Origin: Maritalea porphyrae
GTDB taxonomy: Bacteria > Pseudomonadota > Alphaproteobacteria > Rhizobiales > Devosiaceae
Direction: 5' to 3'
Assembly (NCBI RefSeq): GCF_027213965.1
Contig: NZ_JAPWGX010000002.1
Coordinates: 310,001-374,000, forward strand
Length of the DNA: 64,000 nucleotides
In this document: piece by piece, positions 18,090 through 25,237 of the stretch
Layout: the number at the start of each line of letters is the position of its first letter
How positions within the stretch are numbered: position 1 is the stretch's first letter
The notes under the pieces: generated by a model
Database searches by the model: none
What the model saw: only the letters and a program-made list of their open reading frames with translations
What the model was told of the DNA's origin: nothing
Position numbers and translations under genes: made by a program

Positions 18090-18778
18090 TATGCCTGCTC
18101 CCCTTTCAAGACGTCTTTGTTTTCAGCAACCAGATCTTCAGCTTCGTGACCCGCAATAATCAGTTCGCGCTCGCCGCGAATTATCTGGATCATGGCTTGC
18201 AGTGATCTGAACGCTAAAAGCCCCAACCCGACGGGTAAGATCAAATAGGCCATCCAGCGCTTCACGCGCTCTTCAAGCCCCAAGGGTTCTGAAATCCACG
18301 TTGGATATTTAAGGTCTTCAAGACCAAGCTGGAGTTGATACATTTTAGACCAATAAACAACCGCGCCGCCTTTTGAAGTGACGCCAAAAATTTTCATCCA
18401 ATCAACCGAAATCAGCATAACCGCATAGAGCAGTGTGGCCGCCGCACCAAAGATCGCCACATAGCGCAGGCCTTTGCCCGGCAACATGCGGATAAAGGCG
18501 TCAACACCCAGATGTGAGCCCATTTTGACGCCATAGGACATGCCAAAAAGGATGAGCCACGCAAAGATGATCCGCGTCAACTCAAGCGCGCCGCCAAAAG
18601 TGGTGTTGAACCCGTAGCGCATAACAACTTGCACAAATGAGATGATGGTGATCAGCGCCAAAAGCGTTGCAAGAATGTTTTCTTCTAATCGCGTTACCGC
18701 GCTTTCCCAGCGCCGTTCGGCTAAAAAAAGCGCAAGAATGAGCAGTCCGGTGCCCGCATAAAGCCAGGTCGCAGCCAT
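18089..18778 (-). CDS. dctQ: TRAP transporter small permease DctQ, enlarged
   Basis: A 229-residue small TRAP membrane subunit with hydrophobic segments near residues 5-20, 35-55, 75-95, 110-125 and 175-195. The DctQ pattern LTRIIFAWLILFGMSYGVKMGSHLGVDAF is visible. Typical DctQ proteins have 160-180 residues; the excess is a polar loop of about 50 residues (near 125-175, with WSKMYQLQLGLEDLKYPTW) before the last helix. It may pair with the matching insertion in DctM. GGGGAAAG before the ATG supports the start. Confidence 0.88.
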   Translation of the reverse strand: MAATWLYAGTGLLILALFLAERRWESAVTRLEENILATLLALITIISFVQVVMRYGFNTTFGGALELTRIIFAWLILFGMSYGVKMGSHLGVDAFIRMLPGKGLRYVAIFGAAATLLYAVMLISVDWMKIFGVTSKGGAVVYWSKMYQLQLGLEDLKYPTWISEPLGLEERVKRWMAYLILPVGLGLLAFRSLQAMIQIIRGERELIIAGHEAEDLVAENKDVLKGEQA

Positions 18779-18842
18779 TGTCTTTCCCCAAAAAAATCGA
18801 AATTACGATGCATCATGCTGGGCATCGTGCCAGACTTGGGAC

Positions 18843-18865
18843 CGGAGCGCGAATTTCGCGCTCCG
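18843..18865 (-). other. Stable hairpin between dctP and dctQ
   Basis: A perfect 11-base inverted repeat, CGGAGCGCGAA and its complement, around a single central base. There is no T-tract on the minus strand. Such a hairpin just behind a binding-protein gene usually protects the upstream message, giving more DctP than DctQM. Confidence 0.7.
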
Positions 18866-18889
18866 CCCTTGTGTATAACTCAGATGAGT

Positions 18890-19885
18890 TTACATGCCTG
18901 CAGCAACGGCCGCATCGATAACATCTTGGCCGATACCGTCTGCAAACTGTGCCCAAACTGGCTTCATAACATCAACCCAAGCTTGACGTTGTTCAGCTGT
19001 AAGTTCACGCACAACGCCACCTGCAGCCACGATGTTCTCGCGCGCCTGTTCGTTCAGTGCTGTTGCTTTTGCGTTTGCCGCAATAACTTCTTCATTGAAA
19101 ATAGTCAGGAATTGCTCACGAACAGCTGGATCAAGTCCATCAAGCCACTCTGTTGAAGTGATCGCAAGATATGTCAAAAGCTGGTGGTTGGTTACGGTTA
19201 CACCGTCTTGTACTTCAAAGAATTTCTTTGAGTAGATATTTGACCAAGTGTTTTCTTGACCGTCAACAACGCCTGTTTGCAACGCGCCATAAACTTCAGC
19301 AAAAGCTAGTTTTTGGGCAGAACCGCCCATAGCTTCAATCATTGCCACAGCAACATCAGATGTTTGCACGCGGAATTTCAAACCTGCTGCATCAGAAGGT
19401 GCAATCAAAGGTTTCTTAGCTGAGAAGTGCTTAAGACCATTGTAGATGTAACCAAGGCCAACATAGCCTTTGTCATTGATCGCGTTCAGCAAATCTTTGC
19501 CCACTGGACCTTGCGTGAAGTTGTTTACCGCATTCATGTCTGAGAACAGGAATGGCAAATCAAACACGCGGTATTTTTCGGTGAAGCTTTCAAATTTTGA
19601 CAATGATGGTGCAGCCACTTGAACGTCGCCCAACAGCAATGCTTCCATTACTTTATTGTCGTCAAACAATGTTGAGTTGGCAAACACTTCCATGCAGGCA
19701 GTGCCGTTCATTTCTTCATTGATACGCGCCGCAATCGCTGCTGCTGCTTCACCTTTTGGGTGACCAGTTTCTGCCGTTACGTGGCTAAATTTAATAACGA
19801 TCTCACCGCTATCGCAGTTCGCAAGAGCTGGTGATGCCATAAGACCTGCGGTTACCGCAGCGCCTACGAGTAGTTTCTTGAACAT
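18890..19885 (-). CDS. dctP: TRAP transporter substrate-binding protein DctP
   Basis: A 331-residue periplasmic binding protein. The signal peptide is MFKKLLVGAAVTAGLMASPALA with cleavage near residue 22. DctP features include IKFSHVTAETGHPKGEAA at the mature N-terminus, the LKFRVQTSDV segment with the arginine that binds the substrate carboxylate, and FAEVYGALQTGVVDGQENTWSNI. Together with DctBD control this points to a C4-dicarboxylate or a related organic acid, though the exact ligand cannot be read. A sigma-54 promoter lies 67-82 bases upstream, and GGGGAGGAA before the ATG is a strong ribosome site. Confidence 0.94.
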   Translation of the reverse strand: MFKKLLVGAAVTAGLMASPALANCDSGEIVIKFSHVTAETGHPKGEAAAAIAARINEEMNGTACMEVFANSTLFDDNKVMEALLLGDVQVAAPSLSKFESFTEKYRVFDLPFLFSDMNAVNNFTQGPVGKDLLNAINDKGYVGLGYIYNGLKHFSAKKPLIAPSDAAGLKFRVQTSDVAVAMIEAMGGSAQKLAFAEVYGALQTGVVDGQENTWSNIYSKKFFEVQDGVTVTNHQLLTYLAITSTEWLDGLDPAVREQFLTIFNEEVIAANAKATALNEQARENIVAAGGVVRELTAEQRQAWVDVMKPVWAQFADGIGQDVIDAAVAAGM

Positions 19886-19951
19886 CGATGTTCCTCCCCA
19901 AAGGATGTTTGAGATTTGAACGGTATTATTACCGCTCCTCGCTTCTTACAT

Positions 19952-19967
19952 AGCAAGGGACGTGCCA
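19952..19967 (-). promoter_or_regulatory. Sigma-54 promoter of dctPQM
   Basis: Minus strand TGGCACG-TCCC-TTGCT, an essentially perfect -24/-12 promoter with ten bases between the invariant GG and GC. Transcription should start near 19940, giving a leader of about 55 bases before dctP. Confidence 0.9.
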
Positions 19968-19999
19968 ATATCGGGATGCGCCATAAAACTGTTATTTTT

Positions 20000-20012
20000 C
20001 AATGGATTGACT
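20000..20012 (-). promoter_or_regulatory. Candidate IHF site upstream of dctP
   Basis: Minus strand AGTCAATCCATTG agrees with the IHF consensus WATCAANNNNTTR at all but one fixed position and is followed by an A-tract. It lies between the sigma-54 promoter and the enhancer, where IHF bends DNA in such systems. ihfB is in this window. Confidence 0.5.
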
Positions 20013-20048
20013 ATTGTTCTGCAATCGCATGGAATGCGCGATACCCGT

Positions 20049-20070
20049 TTGTGGGTGGAAACCTACACAA
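20049..20070. promoter_or_regulatory. Possible second DctD enhancer half-palindrome
   Basis: TTGTG and CACAA arms, 12 bases apart, with a central GAAA as in the stronger site 14 bases away. The inner part of the dyad does not pair, so this is a weaker candidate for the second of two tandem DctD sites. Confidence 0.35.
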
Positions 20071-20083
20071 TGAAATTCATACA

Positions 20084-20103
20084 ATGTGTCGAAATCGACA
20101 CAT
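20084..20103. promoter_or_regulatory. DctD upstream activating site
   Basis: Perfect 9-base palindrome arms ATGTGTCGA and TCGACACAT around AA, ending one base from the dctD stop codon and about 145-165 bases upstream of the predicted dctP transcription start. Position and symmetry fit an enhancer for the dimeric activator DctD. Confidence 0.75.
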
Positions 20104-21456
20104 CTAATCTTGTTGGCTTGGCACCAAAATATTGTGTTTTTTCATTTTTTCGTAGAGCGCCTTGCGGGAAATGCCAAACGCTTCATAGGTGGATTTAAGG
20201 GAACCCTCGTGTTTGGCAATTTCGCTTTCAATTAGCGCTTTTTCGTAAGCTGCCATTTTTTCGGGCAATGTGCTTTCAGAAAAGTCAAACGTTGCAACAT
20301 CTTCATTGGGCAAGCCAAGTCCCATGCCCAACACAAACCGATCCGCCGAATTGCGCAATTCGCGCACGTTGCCCGGCCAATCGTAGGCATGTAGCTGGGC
20401 AATAATTTGCGGGGTGACTTCTGGGATTTCTTTGCGGAAACGCGCCCTTGCTTGGCGCGCCAACCGATAAAACAACATCAAAATATCTTCGCCTCGTTCG
20501 CGCAACGGTGGCAAGTCAATCGTGGCCACATTCAAGCGAAAATAGAGATCTTGGCGAAACTCGCCCGTTGTGCTGGCTTGGGCCAAGTCAACTTTACTGG
20601 CCCCAACGATCCGGATATTTAAGGGAATAGTTTTGTTGGAGCCCAAACGTTCTAGCGTGCGCGTTTCCACGACCCGCAACAATTTAACCTGCACATCAAG
20701 CGGCATGGATTCAATTTCGTCCAAAAACAGGGTGCCGCCATTGGCATATTCAATTTTGCCGATCCGCTTTTGTGTCGCCCCGGTAAAGGCGCCGGCCTCA
20801 TGACCGAATAATTCGCTTTCAATAATCTCTTTGGGCAAAGCGCCACAATTGACCGCCACAAAGGGTTTGTCTTTGCGCTCGCTATGGTCGTGCAGCGCCC
20901 GCGCCACCACATCTTTGCCCGCGCCCGTTTCGCCATTAATCATTATGTCAATGTCGGCGTCGCCAAGCATGACCACCTGCTGACGCACACGCACCAATTG
21001 CGCAGATTTGCCGATTAATGTCTCATCTAGCAGACCCTCTGCGTCAATTTCTTCCCGCAGGATCCTATTTTCCAAAACAAGTCGGCGCTTTTCGAGTGCC
21101 CGCGAAACCACAGCTGAAAGCTGATTGGGTGGGAACGGTTTTTCGATGAAATCATAGGCCCCATCACGCATGGCACTCACCGCCATAGACACATCCCCGT
21201 GCCCGGTGATGAAAATTACCGGAATGGCGGGATCAATTTCCATCACCCGCTTCAAAAACTCTTGCCCCGTCATGCCCGGCATACGCACATCAGAAATGAT
21301 TGCGCCATGGAATTGCATGGAAACAGAAGGCATGGCAGACGCCGCACTGGCAAAGGCCTTAACGTTCATACCGTCCAATTCAAGCGCCTGCAAAAGTGCA
21401 TGGCGAAGGTCATTGTCGTCGTCAATCAACAGCACTTGGGGTGAAGATATCGTCAC
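20104..21456 (-). CDS. dctD: Sigma-54-dependent response regulator DctD
   Basis: A 450-residue NtrC-family activator. The receiver domain (1-120) has acidic residues LIDDDND and phospho-acceptor Asp56 in ISDVRMPG. The AAA+ domain (about 145-380) has Walker A GETGAGKD, the sigma-54 contact loop GAFTGA, Walker B FLDEIE and the arginine-rich PLRERGEDI segment. The Fis-type helix-turn-helix ends the protein (GSLKSTYEAFGISRKALYEKMKKHNI). It starts with GTG, overlapping the dctB stop (GTGA). It should switch on the adjacent dctPQM operon from the palindrome beside its own stop codon. Confidence 0.95.
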   Translation of the reverse strand: MTISSPQVLLIDDDNDLRHALLQALELDGMNVKAFASAASAMPSVSMQFHGAIISDVRMPGMTGQEFLKRVMEIDPAIPVIFITGHGDVSMAVSAMRDGAYDFIEKPFPPNQLSAVVSRALEKRRLVLENRILREEIDAEGLLDETLIGKSAQLVRVRQQVVMLGDADIDIMINGETGAGKDVVARALHDHSERKDKPFVAVNCGALPKEIIESELFGHEAGAFTGATQKRIGKIEYANGGTLFLDEIESMPLDVQVKLLRVVETRTLERLGSNKTIPLNIRIVGASKVDLAQASTTGEFRQDLYFRLNVATIDLPPLRERGEDILMLFYRLARQARARFRKEIPEVTPQIIAQLHAYDWPGNVRELRNSADRFVLGMGLGLPNEDVATFDFSESTLPEKMAAYEKALIESEIAKHEGSLKSTYEAFGISRKALYEKMKKHNILVPSQQD

Positions 21457-23186
21457 TTAGGCTTGTCCTTCTTGGCGTGGGGTAGTTTTACATAAAAGGC
21501 TGCGCCGCCCAATTTGGAGGCCCCCAGTTCAATTTCGCCCCCAAAGTCGTGCACAATATTGTAGGCAATGGAAAGCCCCAATCCCAAGCCTTCACCCACT
21601 TCTTTTTGGGTCACAAAGGGGTCAAATATTGTCTCCCGATCTTTTTCACTTACCCCAACACCAGAATCTTCCACGGCGAAAACCACATTCGTATCATCAT
21701 CGCTGACCGTTAATTTCACCAATTGATCTTTGCTTTCAGCCGCCGCATCAATGGCATTGCTCAACAGATTGACCAAAACTTGCGAGAGGCGCAAACTGCC
21801 GCCCCGCACGCTCAATTCAGGATCAACTTCACTTGCCAAAACCTGCACTTTTTTGTCCTTGGCGTGTGGTTCGACAAGCGTCATAGATTCCTTCAAAAGC
21901 CCAGCAACCAAAACATCCCGCTGGCTGGTGCCCGGTTTGCGCGCAAAAGACTTAAGAGTTTTGCTCAATTTGGCCATGCGCTCTGTCATGGATGAAATGC
22001 GGGTGAGATTTTCCCGCGCGGCGTCCTCGCGAGATTGATCCAGAAAAGCATGGGCATTGTCCGCATAAGCGCGGATCGCCGCAATTGGTTGATTATATTC
22101 GTGGGAAAGCGCGGCGGACATTTGCCCGATGGACGCCAGCTTTGCTGACTGCATCAGTTCTGTTTGGGCTTGGCGCAAGGCCGCCTCCGCCAATATACGC
22201 TCATCATACTCATTGCGCAGTTCTTTTGTGCGTTCGCGTACTCTTTGCTCAAGCTCCCGGGCGGTTGCTTGTTCTGCGGCCAATCGGATCACCCCGAGAT
22301 GGCGACGTTGCAGCAAAACAAAAATCATACCCCCAACAACTATTGCGGAAAGCATAATGATCAGGATCGACTGTTCTTTGGCGACAGCGACGGGGGCATA
22401 ATCTTCAAGCACATTCAAATGCCAATCCAAAAGGTGCAAATATTCGCTGCGCGCTAAAAATTTGATCTCATTGTCTGCCCCTACAACCGTTACCATTTCG
22501 CTGGTTTGTGGATAGGTTCGCAAAATTTGTGCGGGCAGGCTGCCGGCCAATTGGTTGCCAACGATCTTTTGTCCAAGTCGGTTGGTCACAAAAATGGGTT
22601 CACTTAAGAGACCCCACGCATCACCCAATTCCAGCAAATCCACATAGACAACAACAATGCCGATGACCTCATCGTTCCAGGTGACACCATGGGAAAAGCC
22701 ATAGGCGCTCGACCCATTGCTGGTCAGCAAAGTTGCCCGTCCCAATCGTCCTTCTGCCCCGGCTCGGATAAGGCGCTCGTCGATAATTTGTGGCGCAAAT
22801 CCTTGGTTGGTGGATTGTGCCAAAACCGTTCCGTCTGGGTGCGCGAATTGAACATTTGCTGCCCCGGACAAACCAGCATATTGGACCACCAAACGCTGGG
22901 CGGTTGATTGTTTTAGCTTTTGATTGTTGGTGCGGAACACCATAGCCACATTCGGCTGGCGCGCCACAATGCCGGTGAGCAGCCGGAATTTATCAAAAAT
23001 GCCGTTGATGGTTTCCCCCTGCAGGGCCAGCACTTCATCAATTTCAGCGTTTAGCCGTTGGCGTTCTCTCGCTTCGGTCCAGGGCACGCCGAAATATAAG
23101 GTCGCCAACGTGCCAACACTCACCAAAACAATGAGCGTGAATATCTGTAGGCGGAAGTTTTTCAAAAACGGATCAATTGCGCTCAT
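21453..23186 (-). CDS. dctB: Sensor histidine kinase DctB
   Basis: A 577-residue sensor kinase. A first helix at about residues 12-32, a periplasmic double-PAS-like sensor of about 250 residues and a second helix near 275-298 (ILIIMLSAIVVGGMIFVLL) precede a coiled coil and the kinase core: H-box MSAALSHEYNQPIAAIRAYADNA, N-box LVNLLSNAIDAA, G1 VEDSGVGV and G2 GLGLGLSIAYNIV. The HEYNQPIAA form is typical of DctB. It senses the transported acid in the periplasm and phosphorylates DctD. The recombinase gene lies 54 bases upstream on the same strand. Confidence 0.94.
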   Translation of the reverse strand: MSAIDPFLKNFRLQIFTLIVLVSVGTLATLYFGVPWTEARERQRLNAEIDEVLALQGETINGIFDKFRLLTGIVARQPNVAMVFRTNNQKLKQSTAQRLVVQYAGLSGAANVQFAHPDGTVLAQSTNQGFAPQIIDERLIRAGAEGRLGRATLLTSNGSSAYGFSHGVTWNDEVIGIVVVYVDLLELGDAWGLLSEPIFVTNRLGQKIVGNQLAGSLPAQILRTYPQTSEMVTVVGADNEIKFLARSEYLHLLDWHLNVLEDYAPVAVAKEQSILIIMLSAIVVGGMIFVLLQRRHLGVIRLAAEQATARELEQRVRERTKELRNEYDERILAEAALRQAQTELMQSAKLASIGQMSAALSHEYNQPIAAIRAYADNAHAFLDQSREDAARENLTRISSMTERMAKLSKTLKSFARKPGTSQRDVLVAGLLKESMTLVEPHAKDKKVQVLASEVDPELSVRGGSLRLSQVLVNLLSNAIDAAAESKDQLVKLTVSDDDTNVVFAVEDSGVGVSEKDRETIFDPFVTQKEVGEGLGLGLSIAYNIVHDFGGEIELGASKLGGAAFYVKLPHAKKDKPK

Positions 23187-23211
23187 AGCGCGACTATCTA
23201 ATGGGCCATGG

Positions 23212-23246
23212 GGCTAAGTCAATTGCACAATTAGCTTAGCCTAAGC
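23212..23246. repeat. Palindrome cluster at the 3' end of the recombinase gene
   Basis: Arms GGCTAAG (23212-23218) and CTTAGCC (23235-23241) flank an inner AATTG-CA-CAATT, forming a nearly continuous 30-base dyad. The right arm is also part of a second perfect dyad GCTTAG-C-CTAAGC (23234-23246). It overlaps the recombinase stop codon and lies 26 bases from the dctB start. It could be an operator for dctBD or a recombination site; there is no T-tract for termination. Confidence 0.5.
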
Positions 23247-24398
23247 CGACTTCAAAATTGAGCCAACTACGTTCACCGCGCTTGACAGCGTCTCGTCAGA
23301 AAGATGGGCATAGCGTTCGGTGGTCTTAATGTGAGCATGACCAAGCAATCGCTGCACCTCATAAAGTGAGCGGCCCGAGTTCACCAAAAAACTGGCGAAT
23401 GAGTGGCGCAAGTCGTGCATGCGCACATCGGCAAGCCCGGCGCGTTTTCGGGCCGTATCCCATGCATAAAAGATCGTTCGAAATGGCTTTGCTGTTTCAG
23501 GGTTGGGGAACAAATAAACCGATTTCCCCTTAGATTTTAGGCCGCAAAGCAATTCAATCGCCTCATCGCTTAACGGCATTTTGCGTGCCTTACCAGATTT
23601 TGTGATCGGGATAATCCAAATACGATTGTTGAAATCAAAATCGGCCCATTGTGCGTCCAAAACCTCACGCTTGCGCGCCCCGGTGAGCAACAAAAGACTA
23701 ACGATCGGCTCTAGCGCTCTATTGGGCGAGCGCCGGATCTCAACGAATAATTGGTTGACCTCATCCATGGTCAAAAAGCGCTGTTTTTCATTATTCAAGC
23801 GGAACAGCTCTACCCCTGCCGAAGGGTTCTTTTCAAGGCCAGCCACCTGCCATTTGGCGGCCAAATTATACATGTAGCGCAGCAAAATCAGCACCCGATT
23901 GGCCGAACCAGGCGCATAACCAAGCGCACAAAGGCCGTGGTGGAATTTTGAAATGTCAGCCGTTGTGACCGCATCCATACGCTGGCGACCAAACACGGGC
24001 GCTATGTGATTGCGGTAAAGGCTCTCGTCGCTTTTCCAAGAGCGTTTGTAGCCCTTAACAAAGGGCAAATAGCGTTCGGCAAAAAAGGTGTCGAACATTG
24101 GCACTTGCCGCATGGCCTTGCGCTCAGCGTGTGGGTCTTCCCCCAATGCCACCTTAGACATGACCTCGATTGTGCGCTGGCGAGCAGCGTCCAAATCAAT
24201 AACCCCGGCGTCGCCGATTTTGATATTGCGCTGATCCCCATAGTGGTCACGATAACGCACATAGTACGTCTTTCCCCCACTATTGCGCGCTTCCAGCACC
24301 AAACCTTTTACTCGGCTATCCGAATAGATAATCTTTTGCTTATCTTGCGGACACTTGCACTTTCTTACAAAAACTCGCGTTAAACTCGTAACTGGCAT
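23241..24398 (-). CDS. Tyrosine-type site-specific recombinase/integrase
   Basis: A 385-residue phage-type integrase with three parts: an N-terminal arm-binding DUF4102-like domain (about 1-95), a SAM-like core-binding domain (about 100-200) and a catalytic domain. All catalytic residues are present: Arg244 in TGARKREVL, Lys267/270 in ITKSGKARKMPL, His328 and Arg331 in HDLRHSFAS, His354 in LLGH and Tyr363 in ERYAHL. It therefore looks active. No phage, conjugation or excisionase genes and no tRNA target lie nearby, so it is either the relic of a lost island or a host-adopted recombinase. It is read away from the surface-protein gene and towards dctB. Confidence 0.92.
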   Translation of the reverse strand: MPVTSLTRVFVRKCKCPQDKQKIIYSDSRVKGLVLEARNSGGKTYYVRYRDHYGDQRNIKIGDAGVIDLDAARQRTIEVMSKVALGEDPHAERKAMRQVPMFDTFFAERYLPFVKGYKRSWKSDESLYRNHIAPVFGRQRMDAVTTADISKFHHGLCALGYAPGSANRVLILLRYMYNLAAKWQVAGLEKNPSAGVELFRLNNEKQRFLTMDEVNQLFVEIRRSPNRALEPIVSLLLLTGARKREVLDAQWADFDFNNRIWIIPITKSGKARKMPLSDEAIELLCGLKSKGKSVYLFPNPETAKPFRTIFYAWDTARKRAGLADVRMHDLRHSFASFLVNSGRSLYEVQRLLGHAHIKTTERYAHLSDETLSSAVNVVGSILKSA

Positions 24399-24809
24399 TT
24401 TTTACATATTTCTCATTCATAGAACACTACAAACTCTTCCAAAAACCTCACAATTACTACGCAAAGCCCGCCCCAAGCGCCCAAAAAGGCACTCCACACC
24501 TGTTATGCAACACAGGTCGTAGACAAAACTTTGGAGTAAAAATGCGCTAATTGCCTGCAAGAAGGCGATAACCTATTCGTATCGCTGATAATTTTCCTGC
24601 AGCGCCCAAAAAGCAAAAATAGATGGGAAAATCTGATAGGCCACCTATCTCGCATTTTCACATATGTTTCAACACTATATCATTGAACAGACTTCTCCAT
24701 TTTGTGCACAATTGCAGTATTCTTGTGACTCAGCGACAAATTTTGTCAGCATAATTTAAAAATCGAATAGCAACAGACCAGCAAAACTCATCCATTTATT
24801 ATCAACATA
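24399..24809. other. AT-rich gap upstream of the recombinase
   Basis: No gene seen. Contains a perfect dyad ACCTGT-N8-ACAGGT at 24498-24517, about 100 bases before the recombinase start, which could be a repressor or recombinase core site. Base composition is clearly more AT-rich than the flanking genes. Confidence 0.4.
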
Positions 24810-24830
24810 ACTGTTAGTCTCACTAACAGT
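24810..24830. promoter_or_regulatory. Palindromic operator candidate at the surface-protein promoter
   Basis: Perfect 9-base arms ACTGTTAGT and ACTAACAGT separated by CTC. The right arm contains the -35 hexamer of the promoter at 24823-24851, so a protein bound here would block polymerase. The binding protein is unknown. Confidence 0.6.
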
Positions 24831-24851
24831 CTGGTACGTAATTCCTATAAT
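24823..24851 (+). promoter_or_regulatory. Strong promoter of the DUF4214/RTX gene
   Basis: -35 CTAACA (four of six matches to TTGACA), 17-base spacer and a perfect -10 TATAAT at 24846-24851. The start point would be near 24858, about 380 bases before the coding region. Confidence 0.6.
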
Positions 24852-24852
24852 A

Positions 24853-25237
24853 CTGTAGTTATATTTAACTACTTAGAATCAACTACAGCAGAATCCAAAC
24901 ATAAATCTGGCTTTAAATCGGGTTATATCAGGTTTTTTGAATGTCGTGATAACCCAATTGGGTCAAGTAAGCCTACTTACGCCAATCCTTTAGTTTCTCT
25001 CCAACAGGCGTTGTTTAGCGCTTGTTTGACAGCAGCTAAACTGGCTGGTCGCGCTCTGCCGCGGCTTGCCGATATTCACCTGCTGAAAACTACCTCCAAG
25101 AATGTCTCTAGCCACGCCCATTGCAGCCCCGCTGCTTTGGGCGGCTTTTGGCAACTTCGGCAGGTTGGGAGTGTGTCGAACATTTTGCTTGTTGGCACAG
25201 CATCTAAAACCAAGACCATTGGGAAGGGAATTATCTA
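24853..25237 (+). promoter_or_regulatory. Long structured leader of the DUF4214/RTX gene
   Basis: Successive perfect inverted repeats lie between the promoter and the start codon: GTAGTTA-TATT-TAACTAC (24855-24872), which competes with CTGTAGTT/AACTACAG (24853-24860 and 24881-24888); GGGTTAT/ATAACCC (24920-24926 and 24949-24955), which competes with ACCCAATTGGGT (24952-24963); GTAAG-CCTA-CTTAC (24967-24980); and GTTTAGC/GCTAAAC (25013-25019 and 25035-25041). No T-tract follows, so message stability or translational control is more likely than termination. No known riboswitch was recognised. A 75-codon open frame ending at the next gene is judged spurious. Confidence 0.5.
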
